NCBI GenBank assembly: GCA_001600495.1
Contig: BCKE01000032.1
Location: 289,904 to 353,903, forward strand
DNA: 64,000 bases
Reading direction: 5' to 3'
Source: Pilasporangium apinafurcum
Taxonomy: Eukaryota > Oomycota > Peronosporomycetes > Pythiales > Pythiaceae
Translations under genes and position numbers: made by a program
Part shown: positions 35,196-46,312 of the stretch, in pieces
Layout of the letters: every line of letters starts with the position of its first letter
Numbering within the stretch: position 1 is the first letter of the stretch
Notes under the pieces: generated by a model
The model's database searches: none
What the model saw: only the letters and a program-made list of their open reading frames with translations
What the model was told of the DNA's origin: nothing

Positions 35196-36611
35196 TTAAT
35201 CCACACCAGGGTCTTCCTCATCCTCGTCTTCTTCGTCACTACTGACATCGAGATTCATGATTTCATTGGCGAGCGACGTTGCGATATCATCGGGCACTTC
35301 TTCGTCTTGCACCTCAGCTGGCGGTTGAGTTGTACTCGGAAGTGGTTTGTTTAGCACTGAATCCTTTGGAACGGGCAATTCTTTCTTTTCGGTTTTGATA
35401 TTCTCACCATCGTTTTTCGGTTCTGCTTTGGAAGGTACTGGTGCTGCTGCCATTGGAGTCGGTGCGTCCACCAGTTTACCGTCTTCGGAGACTTTGGTTT
35501 CTTTATCGTCTGCAAATGCCTGTGCACGAATACTGTTCCAGTCCGGTTCTTCGCCTTCTTCGTCGCGAATCAAAAAATCCACGAGCTTGTAAATCTGGTC
35601 GCCAATCTCCTCTTCGGGTTCCACCAAATGCGCGTTTCGTACAATTGGGTATACTTTCTTTCGACGGAGATCGTTGCGGCCATTACGGGTCGTACAGAGC
35701 AACAGCAGGCAATCGACAGCTGCGAGTCGTACTTGTTTATCCTGTTCACGTTTCTTTTTCTCCCCAAGGCGATAGATGCTCGGATGCATGCCAATTTTGT
35801 CGTCTTCATCCAAAATCTCAGGACCGGCAAGCAAATACATCATTTTGGAAGGAACATCAAGTTGGTCATAGAGGAAAAAATGGTTGTCCGTGTCGAAGCT
35901 CAAGTTACGAATAGCTGCCGAAATTCCACGGCGGCGAATTACATTTGGCGAACGCAGCTGCGGCAAAAGTGTTGCCACGAGTGTTGTATCGCCGCGATGC
36001 TTGAGCAAGAACGCGCGTCCTTCTTCCAACTGACTAATGTTGGCGAGGATGCTGGCCACATATTGATACTCGTCGTCCCACTTGGCATCGCCTGTGTCTG
36101 GATCTACGCCATCTGGTTCTGGTTCGCTCTCCAAGAATAAATTCGTCAGTGTGCGGATTTTTCTCTCACGTAACGCTAGCATGGCATCAGTCATCTTGGC
36201 ATCGTAACCAAGCAGTGCCTTCGCTCCTTCAGGTGTGGTTGTCACATTGGCGAGAAGCATCATAGAATAGTCTTTAAGTCGCCAGTCGCTGTCTTCAATC
36301 TGTGTCATGACGCGATTTAATAGATCAAATTTAAGTGTGCGTTCACAAGCAGCTGGATTTGCAGCTGTAAGATTGATCAGCGCCTTGATGGCGTCTTCGG
36401 CGATCGGCCGCATGTCGCTCACAACACGACAGAGTGCCTTGATGACATCGCACTTCTTAAGCTGCAGCAACTGGTACATTCCTTGATCTGAAGCTGTCAT
36501 GTTGATCAGCAAACTGGACGCGGACTTGCGCAGTTCCGGCCGTGGATGCGATAGGAATGAGACCAGCTCTTCCATCGATTTCAATTGCTCATCCATCGCC
36601 TCCATTGCCAT
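35196..36611 (-). CDS. HGH1: HGH1-like armadillo-repeat protein (eEF2 chaperone family)
   Basis: HGH1 helps fold elongation factor 2 with the TRiC chaperonin in yeast. Single exon, 471 aa; start MAMEAMDEQ at 36611. The protein is a helical armadillo/HEAT repeat array. Family segments are visible: LLANVTTTPEGAKALL, YVASILANISQLEEGRAFLL, GISAAIRNLSFDTDNHFFL, RLAAVDCLLLLCTTRNGRN, and the HGH1 C-terminal motif YPIVRNAHLVEPEEEI. The last ~110 residues are acidic and disordered, longer than in yeast. It is convergent with cyclin B and divergent with the SET gene (163 bp apart). Confidence 0.9.
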   Translation of the reverse strand: MAMEAMDEQLKSMEELVSFLSHPRPELRKSASSLLINMTASDQGMYQLLQLKKCDVIKALCRVVSDMRPIAEDAIKALINLTAANPAACERTLKFDLLNRVMTQIEDSDWRLKDYSMMLLANVTTTPEGAKALLGYDAKMTDAMLALRERKIRTLTNLFLESEPEPDGVDPDTGDAKWDDEYQYVASILANISQLEEGRAFLLKHRGDTTLVATLLPQLRSPNVIRRRGISAAIRNLSFDTDNHFFLYDQLDVPSKMMYLLAGPEILDEDDKIGMHPSIYRLGEKKKREQDKQVRLAAVDCLLLLCTTRNGRNDLRRKKVYPIVRNAHLVEPEEEIGDQIYKLVDFLIRDEEGEEPDWNSIRAQAFADDKETKVSEDGKLVDAPTPMAAAPVPSKAEPKNDGENIKTEKKELPVPKDSVLNKPLPSTTQPPAEVQDEEVPDDIATSLANEIMNLDVSSDEEDEDEEDPGVD

Positions 36612-36773
36612 CGTGTGTCTTTTTCAATCCAAAATTGCTTCTCGAAATTATTATTTGACAACCATTGGAGCTGGTCAGAAGACTGTTCTTCCGCACTTTG
36701 ATTGGCTAAAATTCAGCAATTAGATGTACTTCCGATCCAGAATAATGATGGTCATCCTGAGTGAACTGTGAAG

Positions 36774-38365
36774 ATGGCAACATCCTTCATCTTCCAGCGC
36801 GTGCAGGAAGCTGTACGCCGCTGTAGTGGGAGTTATGTGAGCGCACTTGTTGAAGCGCGTATGATTCCTAATATGGGCGTGGGCGTCGTCGCAAAAGATG
36901 CGATCCCGAAAGATACACTGGTGTTCCAAGCAGGGACAGATGCCTGGTATCCGTTTTCTGCAGAGTGTGCACTCAACGAAGCACAAAAGAAAGCGCCAGG
37001 TTTCCTACAGCAAGTGCAGCAACTCGTTGCGTCGAACCCGTCCTTTCAGACCCGTTCTTCGTTTGTGCCCAATGCACTCATACTTGGTGTACATTTGCTG
37101 GTGAATTTCCAACATTCACCAATGCCACAAATCTCCGTCAACGATGTGAAGACTGCTACACTGGGAGATCTGTACATCAATGCGCTCCCTAATTTTGTGG
37201 ACTTACCTTTTTATTGGGACGACAAGCAGCTTCAAGAACTAGAAGCTTGCCAAGAAGCGCGTCGAGCCATTCAGCAAGGGTAAGTCCTGGTACTTGAACG
37301 TACTTTGGCTGGGTCATTACTGACTGCCCGTGCGCTACTCCCTTGGTCATGTAGCAATCGCTTCTATACTCAAGTTTTTCGACATTTATTTGGTAATGGT
37401 AATGCGTTAGTGACCTCCGAATCGTTCTTCTGGGCGATTTCAATTCTGATGTCACGGGCTACCTCTGGGCAGAATCAGCCGTTCACCCTTATCCCATTCT
37501 TCGATTGGTTCAACCACGCCGATAACGGGTAAGGGAGATTGTGATCACATGTTGAATAGATTTAGTTTGTTTGACAGCATTATCGCATGACTCAAAATGT
37601 TTCTCCACGGCAGGGATGAATGTGTTCATGGTTTTGACTCGCAATCAGGGTTTACTGTGTACACAACCCGAGCGTACAGCCCAGGCGAGCAGCTATTTAT
37701 CAATTATGGTCATCATTCCAACCTCCGCTTACTTCGAAATTACGGATTTACCTCCATGCAGAATCCCTACGATGTTGTTGAACTCGCATTGCCAGCGCCA
37801 TTGCAACAACTGCGTTCGGATGATCCAGAATATAAAGCAAAGAATGCTTTACTTTGTTCGCTTCAATTAGGACAGACAGCTGCATCGAATCCTGATATAT
37901 CACCTGTGAAAAAAACAATCGCGTTGAACTCGGACGGACATATTGACGAAAATTCCCACCAATGGCTGCAAGTTCAGCTGGCGTCATCAGAAGAACTACA
38001 AGCTCTCTTTCAGCAGGCTTCATCACCAGAAGAAATGCCATCTACTAGCTCCAGCAATCATGTTTCATTGCAACTTCCATCGTCTCTTGTAGAGAAAGTG
38101 CATGCGAGGATACTCAGCATCGCTAATGAACGACTGAAACAGCACAAATCTACGATAGAGGTACTGATATACCATGTTCTTCGTTCTTGTTCTGCTAGTA
38201 TACTCATTGTGTGTTGTCGTATAGTCTGATGAACGCTTTCTTAGCGAGCATGATCGCCAAATGGCGAGGTGGCTCAAATCATGCCTACATATTCGAATAG
38301 GAGAAAAAGCGATACTTACCAATGCGGTTGCTACGTACAGTCCACAGGCACGCTCAACCCAGTAA
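36774..38365 (+). CDS. SET-domain protein methyltransferase (SETD3/LSMT-like)
   Basis: Predicted lysine or histidine methyltransferase using S-adenosylmethionine. Four exons: 36774-37279, 37355-37528, 37614-38160, 38225-38365; ~455 aa. The split SET architecture is typical of the SETD3/SETD6/Rubisco LSMT group: GVGVVAKDAIPKDTLVF (SET start), a helical insert, then PFFDWFNHADNG (the N-H motif of the cofactor site) and YSPGEQLFINYGHHSN plus LLRNYGF (final SET knot with catalytic Tyr). The C-terminal ~180 residues correspond to the Rubisco-LSMT substrate-binding helical part, less conserved here. The substrate is unknown. It converges with the SUN gene, with 84 bp between stops. Confidence 0.87.
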
Positions 38366-38449
38366 ATATTCAAATGGATAAAACGCATGTGATAGCACAT
38401 ACTTCTGACACAGCACACAGATATTCTAGATATTATTACTTCGTTTCCT

Positions 38450-41091
38450 TTACACGGTTCTTCCATGTACTCGGAAACGATAAAGACATGTAAACTCCGG
38501 GTGCCCGTGATTGGAGTTGATCTCCAGTGTAATACCATCAATGGGGGTACGCTGACTCTGTAGATCGCACAGGCATGTGATGTTATTGCACACATAAAAC
38601 CAGCCACATTATTAACGAAACAAGCAAGTCACTCACAATCGGAGAAGTTAATTTAAACGTCTGTGTTGGTTGTCCGTTGCGACCATAGGAGAAATTGCCA
38701 AACGGAATAGAGTCTACTGTTTCACGCACTCGATCTCCTGACAAGCCCTGCACACCAAAGATGTTCGATGTTAGCGAGTACTCAATATTACACAAGAAAT
38801 AACTCAACGTACCAAAATGCGGAATTCATAGGGTGCAGACCCAAAATCGGATGCAACTTGCTCTGGAATATGGTCAATGGTTATTGCATCGACAATGATC
38901 CGCTTTGCAAACTTTACAGATAGTCGACCGGATGAGCCAGGAATACCCCAGCAGCTCCCAATTTCCATTGTTTCCTATGAAGCAATAGCCGATTAGTACT
39001 GAACTGCGTGGGCTGATCAATTCAAATCGATTAAACGTACAGAAAGAGCAGTTTCTGGACGTCCATTATGTCGAGAAAGCCATCGCGGGATTTCACACGA
39101 CGACGTGAGCAAACCAAGAATCTGAAGTGGTGCGTTACGATAAGATTGCGATGTGAAAGTATCATGGCTGCCAGAAAAGCCCAACCCGATGAGCTGAGTG
39201 AAATATTGAAACGGGGAATAGTCGTTTGGGAATAGCAAATCTCTGGGAATGGAAACACGTGAGCAGTCACGAATATCAATAACTATATATCCCTTCTCGA
39301 TAGCAGCACATACCGTTCTGAGCGAACAACCACAGCTCCGTTTGCAAGGGCTGCGTAATCAACGCGTCCCATTCTTCGTGTATCTGCGACGACCAACGCG
39401 TCCTCAATCAAGTTGACCAGAGCCGGATTAGCAGCATTCATATTGTGCAGAGATTCCACACTATCGAACAGTAATTGTTTCTCAGTGAGTAGAGCTTTCG
39501 ACATTCGATTTTCGACCTCGTGAACTTCTCGTTGCAATTCAGTTTGTAGTTCTTGTTGGAAAGATAGTTTCCACTCATTGAATTCTTTTCGAATCTCTCG
39601 TTCATGAACGTATTCACCAGCTTGCCCTGAAGATACGGCTTCGATAGCGAGATTTCGAATTGCCTAGAAGAAGAACACAAATCGTTAAAGGTGTCACTAA
39701 TCGAAAGCAGTGTATGGCATAACTAGTGAACCTACATCTATTTCTTCTTGGTGATCTTTGATCGTGCTTGAGAGAGTAGCTTGATGATTTGTTATCGTTC
39801 TCAATGTTGCTTCCGTTTGGGACGTCTTCTCAAGCACTTTTTCCCACTGCACAGTACAAAAAACAATTACATGTGTATCATTAGAATTGAGAAAGAAGTA
39901 GCCAAGTCACTTCAAGCAGACTCGTACCAACTCTTCGGTGTGCTTGGACACAATTCGCTCAATGTGAACAGAGATGGCACTGTCGCTATTTGCTAAGCTG
40001 AATTTTTTCTGTTGTTCTTCATGCACATGACGAAGTGATTCATGGAGCAATCGTAGTGCCTCCATCTCACGCTCTTGGGACTCCATTGTTTTTCGCAAAA
40101 AAGATATCTCCTCATTCATCGTGGATAGCTTGACGTCCACAATTTCCTGCACAATTGAACGCATGGTTCCTTTCTCAAACGAACCAACACTTGATTGGGT
40201 TCCCATGGCTGTTGTGGTTAATATATCCACATAACGAATAGCTGTTGTCAAATATTGAGGCACTAGAATCGCGATCAAAAAACATCCCAGCGGAGCCAAG
40301 AGCCACAGCACATTCATGGCCATGAACGAATTCCGCAGGACAAATTGCTACAATAGCATAACACCATAACGCACCACCATACGACATTAGACATGCGGAT
40401 CACTATCATTACAACAAAAGCATTGTTCCAAAATTTCGTACCCAGAATTTCCGAGCATATTGACCGATATTAAAGACGTGAAACCATGCACCAAGGCGTC
40501 GAAAAAATGCTACACATCACAAAGCATGCGATCAGTCCATAACATTGCTTCAATGCCAGTAATAATCATATCCAGGAACACAATACTCATAGTCGCTGCC
40601 CGTCGTTTAAAGAATCCAGCTGCGCCAGCTTTCTTCTTCTTCGAGCGTCGTTGCAACATGTAGTTCTCCTCCTCTTCTTCCTCGTCGTCGTCGTCATCTT
40701 CGTCATTAACATGGCGCACACGTCGACTGATCACCCCAAACCGTTCCGTTCGACTAGTAGTATCTTCACCATCATTATCCTCTTCTTCCTCTATATACTC
40801 TTCTTCCTCTTCGTCTTCATCTTCAGTCTCATCCGTGTACAATGTGCGTTGCACCGGTTCTGGAGTGCGGATACCGTAGCTAGTTGTGACGCTGCTCGTA
40901 CTAACCGAATCGTTCACGCTCCCCGCATCTCTGGAAGTTGATGACGCCGACATCATCAATGTCGATGTGGTTGTTGTCTCTGTGTGCTGTGTGGAGTGTC
41001 GAGCGCCGCGACGGTCGGCCTTCACAGAGCTCGAGCGGAGGTTGTACGCGCGATCGAGGTCCATTGCCTTATCGGCAAGTACTGTCACCAT
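38450..41091 (-). CDS. SUN-domain inner nuclear membrane protein
   Basis: SUN proteins span the inner nuclear membrane and bind KASH proteins to link chromatin and cytoskeleton. The first exon (41091-40587) encodes a nucleoplasmic region with long acidic runs and a basic patch (RRSKKKKAGA). Further exons: 40509-40442, 40347-39928 and several downstream. One TM follows (VLWLLAPLGCFLIAILV), then long coiled coil (EISFLRKTMESQEREMEALR; QQELQTELQREVHEVENRM). The SUN domain starts MGRVDYAALANGAVVV and contains IGSCWGIPGSSGRLSVKFAK, DAITIDHIPEQ and the canonical end FTCLYRFRVHG, four residues from the stop. Exon positions within 38500-39300 are approximate. The middle of the SUN domain has an insert of ~80 residues (about 39017-39260) that is not readily aligned. 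Confidence 0.88.
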
Positions 41092-41168
41092 ATCCCTGTC
41101 CTAAAACCTCAACATTGGGGTTAAATTTGCCAACCTGGAAGACCTCATCTTCATTTTGTAGGTTGATT

Positions 41169-41879
41169 TTAACAAGCAATCCGCGAGCCAACGGTGCCAG
41201 TTTTCAGTTGTTTTCCTAAACTCAAAAAATCCGCAACTGCCTTTTAGCACATAATATTTTGGCATAGGATAGTTTTTTATTTGTAATGATGAACAAAGCA
41301 AACAGCGTTCAAATCGAACTAGTGGTTGTCGAGTAATTAGCAGTCAAAGATGAGTATTCGCTTCCATTTTGGCATTGTTTTAGCTTGATGGTCATCGTTT
41401 TTATTTCTTTTGATTCATAATTCGTTTCATATATGTCATTTACCCTAACCATATTGAATAAAATGAGCTCTAATATTGTCAAGAGTGTTTGTCGTCCAAG
41501 TAATTTGGCGGCAATCTTCGAGTTATTGGTGCAATACTGTTGGTGTCTTAAGCCACTCTTCAGCACTTGAGTTCCATACTATGTGCTACAGAGTATATCA
41601 TTGGACAAAAATGGTATTGTGGTATTTTTTATGTTCTGAACGACCTTGAGAATCGCAAAATCGATGACCATCTGACAGAAAATGCAAATTTTGTCGTACC
41701 AGTTCTCCTCTCTGGATGCTACGACTTGGATAATAATCACGGGAAACAAGTTTTCTTGGACGGATCTGTTTCGAACTGCCACACATTTTCGTAGAGCACG
41801 AATAGCGGATTTTTTGGATTTTGGCCAACCTAAGAATTAGGCTGTTTTTGGCTCCCTTGACTTGCGGATTGCTTGTTAA
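41169..41879. mobile_element. TTAA-flanked DNA transposon / MITE with inverted ends
   Basis: Both ends are flanked by TTAA (41169-41172 and 41876-41879). Between them lies a 703-bp body whose ends are a perfect 12-bp inverted repeat, CAAGCAATCCGC at left and GCGGATTGCTTG at right. A second word, AAAAAATCCGC, recurs inside both termini. TTAA duplications are characteristic of piggyBac-type insertion, so this is probably a non-autonomous or decayed piggyBac-class element. Internal frames are short (e.g. 41567-41794) and no convincing transposase is seen. The first 68 bp are identical to 63933-64000, indicating a recent family. It sits 78 bp upstream of the SUN gene start. Confidence 0.75.
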
Positions 41880-42226
41880 AATCATCGAATTCAAATAGCG
41901 TGCATGCCTCTGTGATTAAAGAGCTTTACAAGCGCATTCGAAGGGCATCATGAAGAGCGTCCGCCCTACACATGCGATTTGGACACTTATGCTCTCAATA
42001 TGATGCTTCGTTTTCGCTTCTCACCGAGAATCCTTGTGTACTCTTTAGTTCTCCCGCTTATAAATGAACTAATTTTATTGGTTATAAATATGTATGATGC
42101 ACCAATAACAGCAAAAAGTAATATGATTGGTTGAATTTGTGCTTTGCGGTTCTAGTGACCAATTTCAAACAAGAGCAGTAGGTGCGGCCGTCCATTTGGT
42201 TCTTGCTGATCATCCAGACCAAAAAA
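41880..42226. other. Intergenic upstream of the DNA-binding/dehydrogenase gene
   Basis: About 350 bp between the TTAA element and the next ATG. AT-rich, no frame or repeat recognised; it is presumed promoter and 5' UTR. Confidence 0.4.
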
Positions 42227-44746
42227 ATGGAAAGTGCAGTGAAGGACGTTCGTCGTCGAGGGGGCTTTGGTGCACCTCGCAAGGATGACGACGAAGGTGT
42301 GGATGGACTAGGTCCCGACGGGAGCGTAGACTCGTTCGTGGCCCAGCATGGCGATGTAGGTGACGCGAGCGTCGTGGCTGGAGGTGATGCACTCCATGGC
42401 CATCACACTGGTCACTCTTTCACGTCGTTGCTGACGAAGCGTGAAAGCGATTCCGACATTCATGACGAAGAAGAAAATGAAGAAGAGGATGAGAATGAAG
42501 AAGATGCTGCTCGGATGCTACCTATGGGCGAAGATGACGGCTCATTCGTGCAATGCGCTGCCATCAACCCGTGCTTTGCCTCGTGGGAAGATTTTCATCG
42601 CGCCATGGACGAGTACTGCATTGCAACGCACCAACCGATGCGGTTGCGCACGTCGGACTCGGCAAAGGCAATTAATTCGCGCGCGGCAAAGCGAAACAGT
42701 TTAAAAGAGCCGATTGATGAAAGCGTCGGGTTTGTCAAGAAGCTTTATTTGTGCACCCATGGTGTGAAAACGAAGCCAAGAGGTAAAGGCAAGCGGCCGC
42801 GCCAGCACTACCGATATATGGGCTGCCCTGCGATGATTCGAGCATGTATCTCGGAGCGAAAGCCAGGTGAAGACCCTGGGAACAACAAATACGTCGTGCG
42901 TGTTGTTGCACAGGTGAGATCATATATGCATGTGGAAAATTACTATTTCATGTGGTGTTGCTTTTTACTGATACGCCCACTATTGTAGATCAACAAGCAC
43001 AACCATCGACTCAGCGAGCATTTGTTCAAATCGTACTCAGAGAGTCGCGTAGTCATTGACGACGAGCTTGTCGTTCCGCCTGCTCAGGGACGTCTGAAAG
43101 ATGAGGCCACTACCGAGCCGTCAGTCACTGTGAACGTGGATCAGATCCAACCGACTGTTAATTCTACGTTGGAGGACCACGCATTGAAGACTGCTCGTAA
43201 GTATCATTATGCGTTTATATAATTGTTACTTGCAGATATTTATAATATTTCACGATACTTTATTGTTCTGCTCTTTGGTAGCCATTTTCCAGAATCAGGC
43301 TCTTGATCTCATGGGGGGATCTCGAATGAAACTACGGTAACATTTGACAGCCTGCTTTCAGCCAAGGATATTTTTCAACCATCTTCACATCAAATGTTGC
43401 TTGGTTTATTGTGTTTGCGTCTGTAGAGTTGGGTGGATTGGTATTGGTATCATGGGGAAGAGCATGTGTGGGCACATTCTGGTAAGGAACAGATAATGTC
43501 GCCTGCTATCTTTGAAGGTTTTCCAAGTGCATTTAACCCTTGGTGTGCATAGAATCATGGGTATGAAGTTACAGTATATAACCGCACTGCAAGCAAATGT
43601 AATGCTCTGCGTGAAAAAGGCGCCCGAGTGGTCAGTTCACCAGCGGAGGTTGCGCAACATTCAGGTTAGTGTGGAAGCTTTAGATGTTCTTTGTTATATA
43701 GCACGATGTTGGTAATTAAGAAGTGTGTGTTTGTGGGCTGGATGACAGACATTGTGTTCATGATCGTCGGCTATCCGAGCGATGTTCAATCCGTGATTAT
43801 GGACCCACAGACAGGTCTGTTATCGCGCATGAAAGCTGGCGGAATCATTGTCGACATGACCACAAGTGAGCCATCGTTGGCAAAGGAGATCTACGAAGCT
43901 GCAAAGCAGAAGGGGGTGTCAACGCTTGATGCACCTGTGTCTGGCGGTGACGTTGGAGCGAGAGAGGCGACATTGTCCATTATGGTCGGTGGTGATGTGG
44001 ATGCAGTGTATTCGACAATGCCGTTCTTCAATCTAATGGGCAAGAACATTCGTCATATGGGCGGGCCTGGCGCAGGACAACACACCAAGATGGTAAACCA
44101 AATTTTGATTGCCACCAATATGATTGGTGTGGTGGAGGGTCTTCTGTATGCGAAACGCAGCGGTCTAGACATGCATGAAGCGATTCGAGCAGTTAGCGCG
44201 GGAGCAGCAGGATCATGGTCAATTAGCAACATGGGACCCCGTATTGCCCAGCGAAATTTTGACCCAGGCTTCTTCGTGGAACATTTCTTGAAAGACATGG
44301 GAATTGCACTGAAAGAAGCAGAACGGTGAGTGCTGTACACATTCTATAATATAGTCAAGACTAACCTTGGACTTTCTCACATGTGCACGTTGCCTCTTCT
44401 TGTCGCTGGGCAGGATGAATCTGTCGCTTCCAGGTTTAGCGCTCGCGCATCAACTCTACGTCGCTGTGAAGGTAATCGTTTTTAAAATACTATAGCAAGA
44501 ATGCGCACTTTCATTGCCTAACGTCCTTCACAATTTTGGATATAATGTGTACAGGCTCAAGGGCATGGCAGGCTAGGTACACAAGCACTCATGCTAGCAC
44601 TGGAGCAACTCAACGGTTTGACGGATGGTATGTAAGCTCTGATTGCGATGTGTTGTTTTTCGAGTTCGTATGACACAAATTTCATCTCGGCTGCTCTTTT
44701 TGTCAATCTAGCTGGAGACAGATCCAAGAACGTAGAAGTGGTATAG
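42227..44746 (+). CDS. FAR1/ZSWIM-like DNA-binding region fused to beta-hydroxyacid dehydrogenase (possible fusion)
   Basis: Nine exons keep one reading frame: 42227-42913, 42989-43196, 43282-43336, 43427-43481, 43553-43664, 43749-44325, 44414-44471, 44555-44627, 44712-44746. Residues ~1-120 are acidic and disordered. Residues ~120-270 look like the FAR1/ZSWIM3-type DNA-binding fold: [53 protein letters not shown]. From ~310 on it is a complete 3-hydroxyisobutyrate dehydrogenase-family enzyme: Rossmann [36 protein letters not shown], and [13 protein letters not shown] with the catalytic Lys. The junction exon 43282-43336 joins both parts in phase. It also contains an ATG at 43311, so a separate dehydrogenase gene starting there is the alternative. 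Readthrough of exon 2 instead gives a stop at 43222. Confidence 0.72.
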
Positions 44747-44975
44747 CCATCTCCTCGTCCATTTCTCCGCGCTCAAGTAGATGAACAACTCCCCACAGTT
44801 TTTGTTCCAGCTTTTGTGTCACTATGTTGCATTTAGCCTATGAAAATACATTCCACAGTTTCTTACGTTGCATAAAGTCTCTTTTCGCAACTTTTTCAAT
44901 TTGGCGCAACATTTTTGAAAGAAAAGAAGCAAAAAAGAAGATAACAAAGAACGAGAAGGAAAAAAGCCAAATCTG

Positions 44976-45931
44976 ATGGATCTACCCGACGAAGAGCTCA
45001 AGGTACCGCTAGTTGACACCCAGCCGGCTGCAACGCCGCCTCTACCAGCACCGGCACGCTCACCACAGCACCCCAATCCATCACCTACTCGTGCTGGTGC
45101 AGGTAACAACTATGTCAAAATGACGCGCAATGTTCCATCCGATGGTGGCGAAGAAGAACAAAAAGAGGAGAAACACCCACAGCGCTTCATGTATACAGCT
45201 CCTAATGTTCATCCGTATGCAGCTGCACAGTACCAGCCACATGGGTACGGTGGTGGTGGCGCAAGTGAAAATAATAATGGTGGCGGTGGATGGGGCGGTC
45301 ACGACGAACATGACGACCAAGCTGCGACGGTCGATATCGTGTTCAGCGGCATGTACACACTAGCAGCGGCTTTCACAATCATCCAGGGATTTGCCATGCT
45401 CGTTGATTTCAAGTTTGCATCAAGTAAGTTGAGCGTGCTCGTCAAATTATTATTTTACCCTTGCAGTTGTGTAAGCGATCTTCTCATATTGTATACTAAT
45501 GTGTGGATGGGGAATATCAATCATGTTTCTTTTAGTTACTCTCGGACTGTACACGATGGCATTCGGTACGTTCAGCCTATATTCTCATGAACATGTGTCT
45601 TTTTACCAAGCAATTACTGATGGTGTTGTTTCTGTTGTGCTTTGCTTCGTGAACGACTGCAGGTGTAACAGCGATTCTCTATGATCTAAAAGCTGTGGTT
45701 AATGGTGTGAGTGTGGAGGTATATTTTCCATTCCTTGGCAACTATATCGGCCGCGCCGCCACAGTGTTGTTCTTTGCCATTCTGTGCGCTCAAGTATATG
45801 AATCCACGGGCTGGACAAAAATGATTGTTTTCTACAATCTATTCGTGGCAACGTTGCAAGGCTTTGTCTATTTTACAACGAAAACCGTGTCACCCATGCA
45901 GCCCAACATGGAAGATTTGCCCGATCTATGA
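44976..45931 (+). CDS. Four-span membrane protein, COPI-associated/TVP15-like
   Basis: Three exons: 44976-45423, 45536-45565, 45663-45931; ~248 aa. The N-terminal ~115 residues are Pro/Gly/His-rich and disordered. Four hydrophobic segments follow: FSGMYTLAAAFTIIQGFAML, a short one spanning the exon 2 junction (TLGLYTMAFG), LGNYIGRAATVLFFAIL and MIVFYNLFVATLQGFVYF. The GR before the third span and overall size recall COPI-associated (TVP15) Golgi proteins, which is the best but uncertain match. No enzymatic motif is visible. The gene starts 230 bp downstream of the dehydrogenase stop. Confidence 0.6.
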
Positions 45932-46312
45932 ATTTGCGTGTCCAAGTAGCAGAAACAAGTTGATTAATGATCGACACAATAGTACATCCATACAATTGTT
46001 TGTCCTCTTCAACATGTACGAAGAGTGTGAATATCGGCTGGGAAATGGAGCTGTTTTGTTTCATTACTCGAGAACGTTGTGTTTCTTGTTTTTGCCAACA
46101 ATCCCATATCGTTTTTTCCAATCCAACGGGCTCTTCTTCATTTTATCAACCGAGCCCTTTCCTGATCTAAATGTACCAAAATTATGGTACATTGTACCCA
46201 TCAAAACACTACAATTTCGTCCTCGGTACCTCATTTGTGGTACATTCCTTTGTTTTATTCTCTTACCCGTCCCCTCTCAGAGTTGATCAGGTCGTCTCTC
46301 TCTTTGGTCAGA
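45932..46312. other. Intergenic, upstream of MFS-Sec14 gene
   Basis: About 380 bp, pyrimidine-rich near the downstream ATG. No gene or repeat was found. Confidence 0.4.

Noticed and set aside
40651-40941. Hydrophobic plus-strand frame opposite the SUN gene
   Set aside because: It is the reverse of long Asp/Glu runs, which read as Phe/Leu/Val on the other strand.
41598-41894. Frames inside the TTAA element as a transposase
   Set aside because: Short, overlapping on both strands, no catalytic triad that I can support.
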